Shown here in pieces: positions 22,481-35,328 of a DNA stretch of 64,000 bases; the first letter of the stretch is position 1, and the number at the start of each line of letters is the position of its first letter. The stretch is taken from the NCBI GenBank assembly GCA_963969395.1, contig OZ017800.1:12308479-12372478 (forward strand), given 5' to 3'. The notes below the pieces were generated by a model. It made no database searches, was not told the origin of the DNA, and worked only from the letters and a program-made list of their open reading frames with translations. This stretch comes from Pseudoscleropodium purum. Lineage: Eukaryota; Streptophyta; Bryopsida; Hypnales; Brachytheciaceae. A program made the translations under genes and the position numbers.

Positions 22481-24585
22481 ATTATTTTTTGTGCGTTTAG
22501 GCACTTATGCAAAAGAAAACACTGGTACTGATAGAGAAATATCAAAACATGCAGCTAGCTTGACCGTGTATCCCTTCTACTACGAAAACGACTTGTTGAC
22601 CGGGTGACATGAACGGCCCTGATCTCATCCTCCGCTCGACACCAAGGACGGCAACGGAGGGAGGTCAGAGAAGGACGACGACGACGAGCTTCTCAATGAT
22701 TCAGCATTTCAGCCGTGCCGCGTGTTTTGGAGGCGGAATCTGTCTTCGCGGCTCTCATGTGCTCTTCAATGTGCCCAGAGCTTCGTTTTGTTGAATTATG
22801 GCAACGAGCCGTGTGCCGGTTTTGTGTTACGCAACACTGAATCTGTTCTCTAAAAAAGTTTCTCGCTCTCTTTCTTCAGAAATCCACCCCTGTCGAAGGG
22901 TTTTTATTTTAGGTGAGTTATGGCAGTTTGCACTTGCTGCTCGCGATTCTGCTTGTAGTTCTGACTGCCGTTTTAGTTTTCTTTGATTTCTCTTCTGTAG
23001 TTTCGTGGCTGGCTCTTGGTCCCGTTTCGGCGATCTTTCTTAAACCTTTCCTCATTGTTCATAGAGGAAATTGCATTCAGGATCCTGCTGTTTGCAATAT
23101 TGTTGTTTTCTCATTAGACTGCACAAGCTAACTCCATTGTTTAAGCCTTTAAGATCGCGTTCACGATGGTGGGAGGCGGGTTCGGGGAAAGGGAAAGACG
23201 CAATGGAAAGGCTTCGATGGAGCGTGACGATGACTCCTCTACGCTTGCAGTCATCACATCGTCGGATTCAGATTGTGCCGTAAGCGTCGATGCTGTCCAA
23301 AGTAGGGTTGATGCGAAGTTGAAGTCGGCAGCGATTGACCTTACAGCTGAAAGACGAAACGAGCAGGATAATGACGACGAATTGTCGAGACTTCTCTCAA
23401 TATTTCCAAATGCAAGCCCGTGGGCAGCTGCTGCAGATTTGGCATCGCAGTTGAAGAAAACCTCACCAGGGAAGGCTTTGGAGAGGATTATTCACTGATA
23501 TGTGGAGTATGGCGTACCGAACGAAAAACAGGGACCACAACCTGGTATGATAAACTCGGGAAATATAGAATGATTCTGTCGTAGAATCTAAGCAAGGACC
23601 TAGCTGAGGTTGCGAATATTTTGTGAACTTGCTACAAGTCGATCTGACCATCATGATCATTTTTTCCCTTTCCTGTGAAATTTCTTGAGTGTTCGTGCTT
23701 TGTCGTCCCTCATACCTAGAATCCTCCTTGATTAGGTAAACTCTTCTGTCGTAAATCGTGCTCATCGTTTTATCTGGTTCTCGCTTGGGTCGCAGACCCT
23801 CAAGCGATTGAGAAGCCAACGGACGCCTTCGCGAAGCCAAGCGTGCATGGAGTTGGAACCAGTAATCATGGGGAGCGGCAGGTGGACTTTGGTTATGAGC
23901 TTCTGCCTCCAGACATAACAGCCAACTATAATCTTTGGACTTATTATACGTTGGCGAAAGAATTCCCCCGATACCCCGTTCCGGAGCTGAGAAGAGTGTT
24001 GCACGAGAACAATAGTTGGTTTGCTCCAAGCTACAAAGCCATTAGCTCCGATTACGAAGCTGCCCTAGCAGCAGAACTAAGAGGTATGACTTTGGGGATG
24101 TGGGTACAATCGGTTAGTGTTGCATAAGCCAAGTTATCATTGTTCTCATTCCCCACTACTTCGTCAAGGCAGTGACGTTCAAGTGCGCCGTCCTGTTTTC
24201 CCGGTATGCAAGCCGGATACTTTTCCTGTCGGGAATTCTGTAAATCATCTACAGTAGGGTTTCTGTTTCAAATCTTCTAATTCATTAACGCTTAACAACA
24301 TTTGTGCAAGTCATCACGTGAGGTGCCTGCATTGTTACTTCTTCGGTGTTTCTTGCTCTAACGACAGAACTCCCATGCCAAACTGCTCACCTATTGAGTG
24401 TACCAGGGCAGGGCAGAAAACGAGGGAGGCGACAAGAGTATCCCAAACTCAATGTGCTACCTCATGATTCAACATCTAAGCCACATGAGCCCTGCTATAT
24501 CTTTGAGAGGGAGTTGCAAAGTATCCGGAATGCTTCAGCAGAAGGTGCCAAACTGATTACAGAGGAGTTGAAGATAGATTCTGGT

Positions 24586-24792
24586 CCTCAGTGCGGGCCT
24601 CGCATGGATGCCTGGGAGAGTGAGACGTCTGTAGACATTGAGTGTGGGTGTTGTGCTCAGTGCGGGACTGGCATGGATGCGTGTGAGGGAGAGGCATCTG
24701 TAGACAAGGAGTGTGGGCGTTATCCTCAATGTGCGACTCATATGGAGTCTTGTGAGGGTGAGACATCTGTACACTTAGGGGGAGTGTGTTGT
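24586..24792 (+). repeat. In-frame 69-bp tandem repeat (3 copies) in exon 3 of copy C
   Basis: Units start at 24586, 24655 and 24724, exactly 69 bp apart, and encode 23-residue blocks of the form xQCGxxMDACEGExSVDxECG. The period is a multiple of three, so the frame is kept. Copy A has two units and copy B only the start of one, so the number changed after or during gene duplication. Confidence 0.9.
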
Positions 24793-26556
24793 TGTTCAGA
24801 TGACCAAATTGAAGAACCAATCCAGGTAAAACCCTTTTTACAAGTTAAATGTACCGGGCATTTTAGCCTCATCTCATTTGTGGTTCCTCTATAGTAATTC
24901 AATGCACTTTGCCACTTTCGCATCTTGGAATTTTGATTCTTAGGTTTGAAGACTCTTGTAGTTTGCAGAGGGGCCCCTTTTATGCTACACATGCTTGGGG
25001 CGTATAATCGAGGAGTCTACATATGGTGGATCAGAAGCATCCAATTTGCTTCCTTACGTGGATACAAGTGGCTATGAAGAATCCTTTGGACCTTGGTCTA
25101 AGGTACTATAAGCTTGACATTTAATCAATTTGCCACTATTTCTGTTTGTCTTCAAAGACATACTCAATGTGGAAAACCCATTTGATCTGTGTTTGTGTCT
25201 ATTGCGTATTTTGCAGGTGGAAACGAGCCTTGCGTCGAGCTCTGATGATGCAATCGTTCCTCAATTATATTAATGATGTAAAGCTTTTCTCAGTCTATTT
25301 CAATTATGCTTTCTACAATGTGATCAATAAAAAATGGTTGTTTCAAAATGATGAATTGCTCGTCCTTAAAAGGTTAAGAATTGAATTCAGTAAAAGAAAA
25401 TAGGTTGTGGGGTGAGATGGCAACAAAAACACCTAGAGATATTGTTGTATTTGCATAATAACCAAAAGTGGATTGTGGTTTTTGGGAGCAAAATATAGAG
25501 TTGTGGAGAATTTTTTGGTACATGAGTAGAATTTGTTGAGATTAAACTTTTTTGAGTTTTTTTATAAAACTTCTAAGTGAACATTAGGTTTTTAGGTCAC
25601 TAAAAGTTACAATAGAGATGATCCAACTATAAATGAGTTGTTCGTTACTGGGGTCATTATATGAGATGGGATTAGGGTGAGCTTTTTGATTACATAACTT
25701 TCAGGGAATTTGGTCATGTAACAAGACTTTGTCTTATCAGTGCAAGTGGTTATGTAGGCAAGATTACAAGGGAGTCCCTGATGCACCTATAAATGAAGAA
25801 GGTCATCTGAACCAATTTTCTTTTCCAAGTCTTTTGATTGTAAGCTATTGGCTCCTTTGTTTCTGTTACTGGTGACTAGATAGACTAGCATTATCAATAT
25901 TCTTGATGTATTGATTTATATATAAGAACCTCTTGTACCACATCGTTTGGACTCTTGATAAATAATCATACTCGTCTTTGTATATGGTTGTAACCAAAGC
26001 TTTGGTACTTCACCCAAAGTTTGAATAGAAATGAAAAATAAATCTCTACCAAAAAAAGTCTATTTTTATTTGGCGAAAAGCAAGAATTATTTCTAAAATC
26101 CATGGTGCCAAATCATGCTATTGAAATTCATGGTGCCTAGAACTTATTCAAGAGTGCAACATTAGGGAATATACATTTGCAAAAGAATGAAGACTATAGT
26201 GACTTTCAAGCAGGGAGAAGGAGAATATATTTATTCCTAATGTTAGCTTGAAATGAAAAGTCACTCAAGTGGCTAGTTCTACTAACAAAGCCCCATTGAC
26301 ACAATGGTCTTCCTGGAACTTGCGGGAGATCAAGCTGACTTAAATTCCTGGCTAGTTGTTGCTTCCATTGCAATGTTCATGATGAACAAGTTCCAATTTT
26401 TCTGCAACTAAAGGGTGCCAACCACATAGACATATATGAAAGTTGCTGAAGATTTAAATCATTTGCCATTATCATCCTTTCTTCATGAATTCATTCTGAT
26501 GTGCAGGTCCACACCACATAACAGCTCAAATTTACACATTCATAATACTTGAAGTG

Positions 26557-26560
<4 letters not shown>

Positions 26561-26592
<32 letters not shown>
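26561..26592. repeat. (AT)n microsatellite
   Basis: A pure AT dinucleotide run of about 32 bp in the 3' flank of copy C. Copy A lacks it at the matching place, so it expanded after duplication. Confidence 0.95.
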
Positions 26593-26595
<3 letters not shown>

Positions 26596-27000
26596 CTCAA
26601 AGTTGAACGTACTCAACTCCGATTGGCAAGTTTTCAATGACAAAAGTGAACAGTAATCCTTTGATAACTTAGAGACAAATAAGTTCAAATTTAGGACAAT
26701 TGTGCAAAACTTTGTTTGCAAGTTTATTTGAAAAGTTTGTTGCCAAATTAATGCAATGGGAACTTCCTTTTTATGCAAGGAACAAAAACATACCGAGGTA
26801 GTAATGACCAAGCTGTAATGATTTACAAGACCATATTACAACCACAACCACAAACGTAATTAAATTTATAAATTGGTGACAACAACATTTCACTATAACA
26901 TCTATAAACATGCTTACCTGCATAAGACTACGATTAGAATGTCATGTTCTTGTGAAGTTCAAATTGTAGGTTCATGAGCGCACTTTCACTATGTACACAA

Positions 27001-28044
27001 GGACATTTCAATGAGAACAATGGGCTTACGGTCTCCCAAACCAATGGGTAGATGAGTCATTGTTGGCAAAATGGTTAGCTTGACCCTATGGAATAGTTGA
27101 AATTGTTCATTTTTTTTCTTACACAGACAATCATAAGAGATTGAACCACTAGAAACAATTTTGGTTTTTCAGAAGGCCCTTTCTGGATAGGGATAGTTAC
27201 AAGAAAGGGTGTTCGTTTTTTGTAGCATTTTGCTAAAAACAAACTTTTTGCGGCATAGTACTATGAGTACTACAAAACAGAACAATCTCAACCATTGATA
27301 AAAAAAATCAACAGCTAAAAGTATTATTTTGAGTACTATGAGTACTTGTAAGGACTAAAATATCATTGGATGGAAAAAAAAATAGATTGTCATAGAAAAT
27401 GGATACAATGAGGTATTAATTAATAATGAATAAAAAATCATGATTAAAAATAAATCTAAAAATTTTCCATTTGTAAGGAATTCATGGTAATCATATTTCA
27501 TCAAAAAATTAAGCCAAAACCATCTTTACTCTTCAAAATTGTACGTACAAGGGCCCCCTATTTGCAAGCATGTAGACGTCATAAAATAATATTTTTTTGA
27601 AGTTTTTTTTGATAGGCACATGAATCTCTAGTGTCAAAATATCCTACACAAATTTTAGCTCTACATCATCAATTATGGATACTCCACAGTACTAAAAACT
27701 CCTAAACTATAAAGTGTGACAAATTAGCTAAATTGAAATTTAATTATAAAAAAAATTTGGAAATTTAAAAAAAATAATAATTCTCTTTATCAACAAGTTG
27801 GTCATCTTCAATAAAAAAATTCAAGTACATCGGCTTTATTCTCCAAAAATTATGGCCAAACTAAACTACGCAACTCGAAGTGTGACGGAAAATAGGACCA
27901 TCCTTTCTTGCAACTACCCGTAGGAGTTGGTTAGTTGGAAGAGAGAAGTGGAACATGAGAGGATGTGTTACCAATGGTGCCACATATATGATTAGTAGGA
28001 TTTTATTGGGATGCTACTAATGTATTGCAAGTGCTAATTAGGGT
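27001..28044. other. Non-coding DNA between copy C and the 3.1-kb element
   Basis: AT-rich. Inverted, self-similar stretches such as ACTATGAGTACT recur near 27265 and 27335. No coding frame is supported. Confidence 0.5.
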
Positions 28045-31000
28045 TAGGGTTGTCATAACGGGCAAGTTAGGGTTATCAGATTGTCCAGACGACTTTAATT
28101 TTGTAACTTGTGGATTTTTTTGAAATGACACATTACTTTGTTATGTTGGAACCAAAGCGCAGACGTGAGACAAGGTGAGGACGTTAGTGATAGGGCTTGG
28201 ATGTCAAGCAAGGTATGAACGTGGACAGTCAAGGCGCGGACGTCACTGTGAGGGCAAGGGCATGTTTTTTTAAATGTGCTCTATAGAAGGGGATTTAGTG
28301 TGCAAACATATGAAATTGATATAATTTGATAAAAAAAAACCTGCCGAATTCTTGCACAACTGAAGTAACGATTCCAAGGCACGGACTCCAAAGCGTAGAC
28401 ACTAGAGCAAGGTGTGGATTCTAGGGCACGAACACTAAAACAGGGCGCAAATATGAAGTCAAGGCATGAACATGATGTTAGGGCAAGGACACCAAGGCAA
28501 TGCACTGACATGAAGTTAGGGCACAGACTCCAAGATGTAGACATTAGGACAAGGTGCGGACTTGAAGTCAGGGCGTGGACTCCAAGGCGTGGACGGGACA
28601 GGCATGGACTCCAAAGCACAGACGTGGTCGCAAGGCAAAGTAGGCAGGCCTTTCAAATGCTCTCAAGGCTTTAGGCATGGAATTCCTCCTTTTCATGGAG
28701 AAGGGGGAACCATTAAATGCTACCAACTCTTACTTTAGATGTGGACAAGTACATGAAAGTCAAATGCCAAAATAAAAAGCTCAACCAACTAAGATTTGGA
28801 AGAGACTTCATGGAAGAACACATCCCCTTCTTATGGTGGAAGTTCTTGTTGTTTACTTCCTCAAACACTTGAGAGTTAGTTCAAACCAAGAAATATTGAA
28901 TGATGGAAACTTGAGACACAAAACTCTTTGATGTTCATTTTCTTCCTTGGCTAGAGCAAATGGTTATTTTTCATAAAGGCTTTGTTTGTAGAACTTTGCT
29001 TATCTAGAATCCAAGGTCAAAGGATTTATTTTGTAGGAATAATTGCTACAAGGGATTCTTTTTTAAATGAACATACAATGTATATTCTTTTGGATTCATG
29101 TGAAGGGATCCATTTTTGTGGATATTTGGTAGAAGGGATTCTTTTTGAATTCAACCTACAAACTATATTTTTTTGGATTCATGTGAATGGATCCATTTTT
29201 GTGGATTATTGGTACAAGGGATTTTTTTAATTGAACCTACAAGCTGTATTTTTTACATGGCTTGTTGAAGGAATTCATTATTTCATTTTTGTGCATAATT
29301 GGTAGAAGGTTATATTCTTGAATTCAAATTTGAAGTTCTATTCTTTTGGATGCACATGTGAAGTATGTTTTTTTAGATTCATCCTAAATGTTCATGGATT
29401 CATGTTATTTATGGAGAGACACAAATGCATTGTTCCAAAAGTCTTTTGCCTAAATTGGGGATATCAGGGCGTGAACACAAGGAGTGAGAATTCACCAAGG
29501 AGGAGAAATTTGAGATTGCGCAACTAAAGCAAGGACGTCAAGGCATGGACTCCAAGTTAGGGCGCAGACTCCAGGGTATGAACATAATGTCAAGGCAAGG
29601 ACACCAGGGCAAGGTGCAGACGTGGTCACATGGCAAAGTAGGCAGGCTTTTCAAATGCTCTTGGGGCCTTGGGTATGGGATCCCTTCTTTTCATGGAGAG
29701 GGGGGAACTATTATATGTAGCCAACTTCTACTTTAGATTTGGACAAGTATATGAAAGTCAAATGCCAAAATAAAGAGCTCAACCGACTAAGATTTGGAAG
29801 AGACTTCATGGAAGAACACATCCCCCTTCTTGTGGCGGAGCTTCTTGTTGTTTAATTCGTCAAATACTTGATAACTAGTTCAAACCAAGAAACATTGAAT
29901 GATGGAAACTTGAGACCCAAAATTCTTTGATGTTCATATTTTTCCTTTGCAAGAGCAAATGGTTATTTTTTGTTAAGGCTTTCTTTGTAGAATTTTGATT
30001 ATCTTGGATCCAAGTGTAAAAGATTTATTTTGGGGGGATAATTGCTACAAGGGATTTTTTTTAAATGAACTTATAATGGTGTTCTTTTGGATTTATGTTT
30101 AGGGAATTCGGTTTTTTGGATAGTTGCTATAAGGGATTCTTTTTTAAATGAACCAACAATTTATATTTTTCTAGATTCATGTGAAGGGATCCATGTTGTA
30201 GATAATAGCTACAAGGAATTTCTTTGTAATAAAATTAAAAGTTAAATTCTTTTGGAATCATGTGAAGGAGATTCATTGTTGTGGATAATTGTACAAGGGA
30301 TTTCTTTTTAATGAACCTACATTCCTATAAGTTATATTTTTTGGGATTCTTGTGAAGGGATTAATTGAAGACCTTTGTAGATAATTGATAGAAGGTATTC
30401 TTTTGAAATTTAAAAATTAGATCCAACATTGAACTAAAAACTTAATCATTAATAGCTGAAAGATCAGATTGAAATACAATAATCCCTATGATGAGATTGT
30501 CTAATAGTAAAAATTTAACCTTTTAAAATAAAAATGGAAAATAATTGAAAATTGTATTCCAAAAGTTCCAAAAACAAGTCTTACGAGTTATATTTTACCC
30601 CTAAACCAAGAACTCAAAATGCCCTAGAAAGTAGAAACAAGATTGTCCATAATTTTTTCATAAATAATCCGAATGGATTGAATCAAAGTTTCACATGTAC
30701 AAAGTATTATTGTTATTGTACATAGTATTTTGTTTATTTTACTTTTTGAAGTTTAGAATGTAGTATTTACATAGAAGGTAAATCATCCTCAGAGAAGAAC
30801 ATGTGTACTTGGCAATTACCAAACACCTCATATATAAAACCATGGATGTATACCATAGTCAAAATCCTACAATATGCAATATGTTTGTTCTTTCCTCCTG
30901 GCAATTTTATGACTTCCGCAAATTGATGAATGTATAGTAAGCAAACAACTTTGAATGGAAAAATATATAGGAAATTTTTTTTTCTATACCTATGTCCACA

Positions 31001-31183
31001 TCTCACTAGGATTTTGTGTGCACCCTGCCAATTCTGTTTGTGCTTGCACCTTGCCTATACCATGTCGCAGCCACATGGCCTATTTTTTCCTTATAGAAAA
31101 GTCAACTATATGTTGACTCTATTGGACGGGCGGGACTTCTACCAGACAGGTGAACCAGACGTCTGTCCACTAAAACAACCATG
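28045..31183. mobile_element. 3.1-kb non-autonomous hAT-like element related to the 35- and 38-kb MITEs
   Basis: The left end TAGGGTTGTCATAACGGGCA, followed by CGACTTTAATTTTGTAACTTGTG, matches the left end of the 38.2-kb MITE. The right end (about 31065-31183: CCACATGGCCTATTTTTTCC, AGTCAACTATATGTTGACT, GACGTCTGTCCACTAAAACAACCATG) matches that MITE's right end in the same orientation. Between them are 2.9 kb of GC-rich short repeats (GGCGTGGACTCCAAGG-like) and a direct duplication. No transposase frame is present; long frames in the repeats are by-products. I found no matching target-site duplication, so the pair of ends could also derive from two insertions. Confidence 0.65.
28345..30420 (+). 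repeat. Two-copy direct duplication of about 1 kb inside the 3.1-kb element
   Basis: The block at about 28620-29000 (GGCAAAGTAGGCAGGC, CTTTTCATGGAGA, GATTTGGAAGAGACTTCATG, AGAACACATCCCC) recurs at about 29632-30010 at roughly 85-90% identity by eye. Each copy is preceded by GC-rich AAGGCGTGGACTCC motifs and followed by a run of about 85-100-bp repeats containing GGATTCATGTGAAGGGATCC and GCTACAAGGGATTC. The duplication is tandem, with a unit of about 1.0 kb. Confidence 0.8.
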
Positions 31184-32959
31184 AGTCCATCTCTATGCAT
31201 TGTGTTAGGTTGGTTTGGTTGTTGGTTGTCAGAGACATCATCATATCTTATATATTGGGACAATATGCAAAATTTCAGAAGCATGTATTAGTCATTGTAG
31301 GTTTCAAAACATGATTGTGCACTTTCTAGATTGTTGAACCTTCAATAGTAAGTGCTATTTTTTCTATAATTTTCTATTCATGATTCTATATGCATGTGTT
31401 GTGATTGGAAATAGTGATTGAAAATTGTAGTCCTTGACTCTACCCCTTATTGTGCCTTGCATGTTGTCCATTAGTCACTATGCATTATATTATATTGTGC
31501 TGGTTTGGTTTTTTTTGTCCCACCAAGTCACTTTTAGGTGGGGTGTTAGTAGTGAATATAGTGTTAGAAGTATCATATAGAGCAAAGATAGGGGATAAGT
31601 ATTTCTTTTCAACTTCTAAAACACAAATTAATTCAACTAGAATCCCTTTTTTCCTTATCAAAAGCTGCCCTCCATAGGCCTCATTTTTTCTCAAGTGTTT
31701 TGTAGTAGTTTGTATTAGGGGACATTGCTAGTTTGCTACAATAGATAAATTTCAAAACTTATGGTAGTTTAATTATTTTACAAATAGTATAGCTTTAATA
31801 AAATAGTATTATCTACATTGACACAACAAATCATTCAATAAAATGGGAGGACTAAAACTTGAGAAGTTCCAACATCTTATTCTGTAAAAGGTATATTTGT
31901 AGGATGTGGCTCTTACATAATTGAAATCCTAAGGTATTCTCTCTCATTAAACAAATTAACTTGTGTAGCAATGGAGAGTAATTTATGGGAAAAAAATTGA
32001 TTAAATTTGGGTGGTACTTGGGTAATATTTTTGGTAATGCAACTAAAGGTTAATTAGGGTTGTAGAGCATTATGTTTCACAACAAATTTGATGATTTAAT
32101 TTGATAAATTACTTCCAAAAAATCTTCAAAATAATTATCTACATTTTATTTCTAAATATATTACTTTGCTAAAATTTGTTCAATTATATAGAATACTATA
32201 GGTGACAAACTTGTACACTTCATAAATAGTGGATTTATAATGGCAATATACACAATGGTAGTAGGTGAAGTTCCCTTACTATCCTCAAATTGTTGAAATT
32301 TTTGGTTGGTTTGATGCTAATGGCATTAAAGAAGTCCCATGGGTATGCTTAATTACATTTGTCAATAAAATATAGTGACTTGTTTCAAACTAGTGCCGGT
32401 ACAAGTAGTGCTATAATACAAAATTGTGTGAAGAGGTTTTCTATTGTGGGTGGAAGTGTGAAACACATTGATTTTTGTTGCATTTGGAGGTAGTACTCAC
32501 AATACTATGAGCTTTTGAAAAAAAATTATTTAAATTTAAAATAAAATATGTATAATTTGTGGAACTCTACAAAGAATATATAATTATCCAAAATTGCAGC
32601 CTAAAACTATTTATTCCAAAATTAATGCATAAAAAAAATTTAGTATTGAAAACAATGCTTAATTGTTAGAATTGTTAAAAAAATAGTAAAAACATTCATA
32701 ATCCTAAAACAATGGTAACATTACTACATTAGAGATGATGGAAATGATTTAAGAACTTGATGGATACAGGATAATTTCACCAAAAAGTTTGTAGGAGAGT
32801 GTTTTTGAATGATTAGAAATGTGTGCACTAAATAGTCTTCTTTACATCTATGTGGAGGATAAAGAATTTTTATTTTTGATAGAATCTTCTAGATAAATAT
32901 TTGCAACCAATTCATAATGAAAGAAATTCACTCTAAATTTTCAAGTAAAAACCATTACA
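31184..32959. other. AT-rich non-coding stretch
   Basis: No gene, RNA gene or clear mobile element end was seen. Short frames on both strands lack protein-like composition. Confidence 0.5.
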
Positions 32960-33245
32960 GGGAATTTCGTTAAAATGGCAGTATTTTGGAAAACTAGCAA
33001 GAAACTATTTTGGCGGAAGGTTGAAAATCTTAAGCAAAAATGGGATTGTTTTTGAACAAAAAAGGTGGCGGGGTTGTGAATTTTGTTGGTTTTGTGGGTA
33101 GTACGGCACACCTATGCCTTCCATGCACACATACGGTAGTGTTTTGTAGCCCCATGTAGTAAAAAGCATTGTACAAATGGCATTTGGAATAAGCCAAAAT
33201 CGTACAAATGGCATCCAGAATACCACCATTTTAATGAAATTGCCC
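32960..33245. mobile_element. MITE with GGNAATTTCATTAAAATGG inverted ends (copy 2)
   Basis: Left end GGGAATTTCGTTAAAATGGC and right end ACCATTTTAATGAAATTGCCC are inverted repeats, the same ends as the 18.35-kb MITE. Length is 286 bp. The interior has a GTACAAATGGCAT direct repeat. No good target-site duplication remains. The open frame on its minus strand is incidental. Confidence 0.75.
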
Positions 33246-35328
33246 ATCATTGTTTCAAACTCTTTATAGTACTAAAACTTTGGAAAACCTAAAATGTGAC
33301 AAACTAAAAAATCCAATGATAAATAATAAATATCTTTTAGAAATTGTACAAAATTTGGATTGCTTTAGACATCATATTATTCACCTTGAATATGAATATT
33401 AAGTATAATTAGCAAAATTTCTAAAAATTATGCTCAACTTTGTATTGGAAATACAACTTGGGATCTTGCTTGGGATTCCAAAACAATCCAAGTATTTTGT
33501 AATTTCACCCGATTTAAGTCTAGAGTTGGCTGAATTTGGATGAACATGGATTCATTAATTGTTCCCCTTGTCTTTTGTAAGTACTAAAAAGATTATGGCT
33601 TCTATGTTGCTTATACAAGCTTGCTCTTCTAGTTTGCCTCTTCATTTTCCAAATTGTGAAGGAAGTTTTTAATTTTTGTCCAATTAATTGAACCAAATTT
33701 GTCTACATATGTTCTAAAAGACTAGAGTTTATTCTTTAAAATGCCTAGCTACAAACCAAATTGTCCTTTAATCTTTTAAGCTCTTTTAAATTCAAAACAT
33801 TTTTAGACTATTTCTGTGGCAATAGCAAAAGTGTTTTTTTTGCATGTATAGATTTCACTCATGCAATGCCTTGAAGCCTTAAAATTGTATTTGCCATTGT
33901 AGCACAAGTCAAAAATGATTTTGGTTAGAAGTTTGATTAGAAATTCTTTAAAAGGCCTAAAAAATTTGTAACAACTATTTTTGTTGAAGGTGTTGTTTAG
34001 TTCAATTTCAAGAATATGTTTTGTTATTTTTGAGCCGAAGAACTTTAATGGTTGGAGTTTGTCACCAAAAAATCTACTGAAATAAGTATTTTCTATATTT
34101 GAAAATGCATGCAAAAAGAAGCTCATTTTCTAGATTTTCTTACAATGCACAAGTAGAGAGTTTTTATTTTCTTCACATTATAGTTTACTTGAAAACCTTT
34201 GACAAAGTGTGCTTTGCCAACAAGATGTAGACTATAAATGTTAGAAAACAAGATAAAGTTTAAAAAAGAGGTCATTTGATTCAATTATGTAAATTAGGCA
34301 ATGCCTCATTTGTAATTTTAAATTGTATTTTTCATCAAATTATTGATTATTTTATATATGGATAAAAACAACTAGTGATTAATTGAGTTTATCACTATAT
34401 AAGTAGCCAATGTCACAACTTAGGTAATAAGATGATGGAAATTTTTGTTTAAATGGTGTTATGGTGCTATTCCATACACCATTTTTTCATTCATTTCTAG
34501 GATAGGTATGAATTTTAGACCACATGGTCTAAACATGAAAATGCCAAGTTTGTATTTATCACATTTTTATTTTTATTTTTTTTAAGACTTTTGAATATTC
34601 AAAGAGAAAAATCTTAAAGTCAAATATTGAGATTATGTTTCCACCATTGGCATGTATTTATAATGCAAAAAATTAAAAATTAAATTTTTTATATATTTCA
34701 CATAGGTCATTAGGTCCAAATAAGGCTTTAATATATATCCATTTCTAGACACTTTAGAAGCATATTTCTGTCATTTTTTTAGTTGAATCTCTTCAATAAA
34801 TGCTTTTAAGAAAGGCCGATTTTATTTTTTTAGTGTTTTTACTATTTTTTAGTAATTTAAATTTTGAAATATTTATTTTCTTGAAATTTTCTATTGATCT
34901 ATTTCATGAATAATTTTGGGAGGAAAAAAATTCATACCCTAAATTTTTGTTTTAGATTGTCACCCATGCACACAAATACATACATGTCACAAATTTTGGG
35001 GCATAAATTGCACCATTATAACAAAATTAAAGTTCAATAGACCCTTCATTTGCAATGGTTATATAATAATATGACTAATGTTATTAATATAATAATGATT
35101 AGTATTATCTTGCCTAGTGGCAATTATATTAGTGTTAATTTTTACTGACTCTATCTCTACAAAATATTATATTGTCCATGAGGATCAATTCTACAACAAT
35201 GTGTTAAAGTCAACTTCTAATGTAGTAATGTTAGATTTTGAAAGTTTTCAATCACCTTAAATCAATCTCAACTCTCAAAATGATCTATTATAGAACCACC
35301 TATTGCCTACCAAGGACCCATCCCCAAC
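33246..35328. other. AT-rich non-coding stretch
   Basis: Very AT-rich with homopolymer runs. The 107-codon minus-strand frame at 33803-34126 is F/K/N/I-rich, has no homologous context, and is not called. Confidence 0.5.

Larger units (their letters stand above)
22745..27000 (+). pseudogene. Copy C: most complete copy of the CUE-like/Cys-repeat gene (probable pseudogene)
   Basis: Probable exons: E1 23166-23498 (ATG start, CUE-like segment LSIFPNASP...ASQLKKTSP...ALERIIH, then TGA); E2 from about 23801 (after CTTGGGTCGCAG) to 24083 (donor AG/GTATGA) or 24112, encoding TLAKEFPRYPVPELRRVLHE, a second CUE-like helix pair; E3 from about 24368 (after ACGACAG) to 24826 (donor CAG/GTAAAA), with a KRGRR basic patch and three 23-residue Cys repeats; E4 from 25217 (after TTTTGCAG) to a TAA at about 25273, joining in phase to give VETSLASSSDD and a short tail. 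E2 to E4 are open, so only the TGA at the end of E1, shared with copy B, prevents one continuous product. The order of two short helical segments, a basic region and an ECGCC-like motif recalls the part of RNF216/TRIAD3 proteins before RING1, but no RING1-IBR-RING2 follows. It could be a truncated derivative, a pseudogene, or two short genes. Confidence 0.6.

Noticed and set aside
28414..28674. Arg-rich 86-codon frame in the 3.1-kb element
   Set aside because: It is a translation of GC-rich GGCGTGGACTCC repeats with mirror frames on the other strand. No protein-like organisation.
28045..31183. Repeated GC-rich units as a CRISPR-like array
   Set aside because: Units are directly adjacent and degenerate with no unique constant-length spacers, and the genome is eukaryotic.
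33803..34126. 107-codon minus-strand frame
   Set aside because: F/K/N/I-rich composition expected from AT-rich DNA and no domain, promoter or homologous copy.
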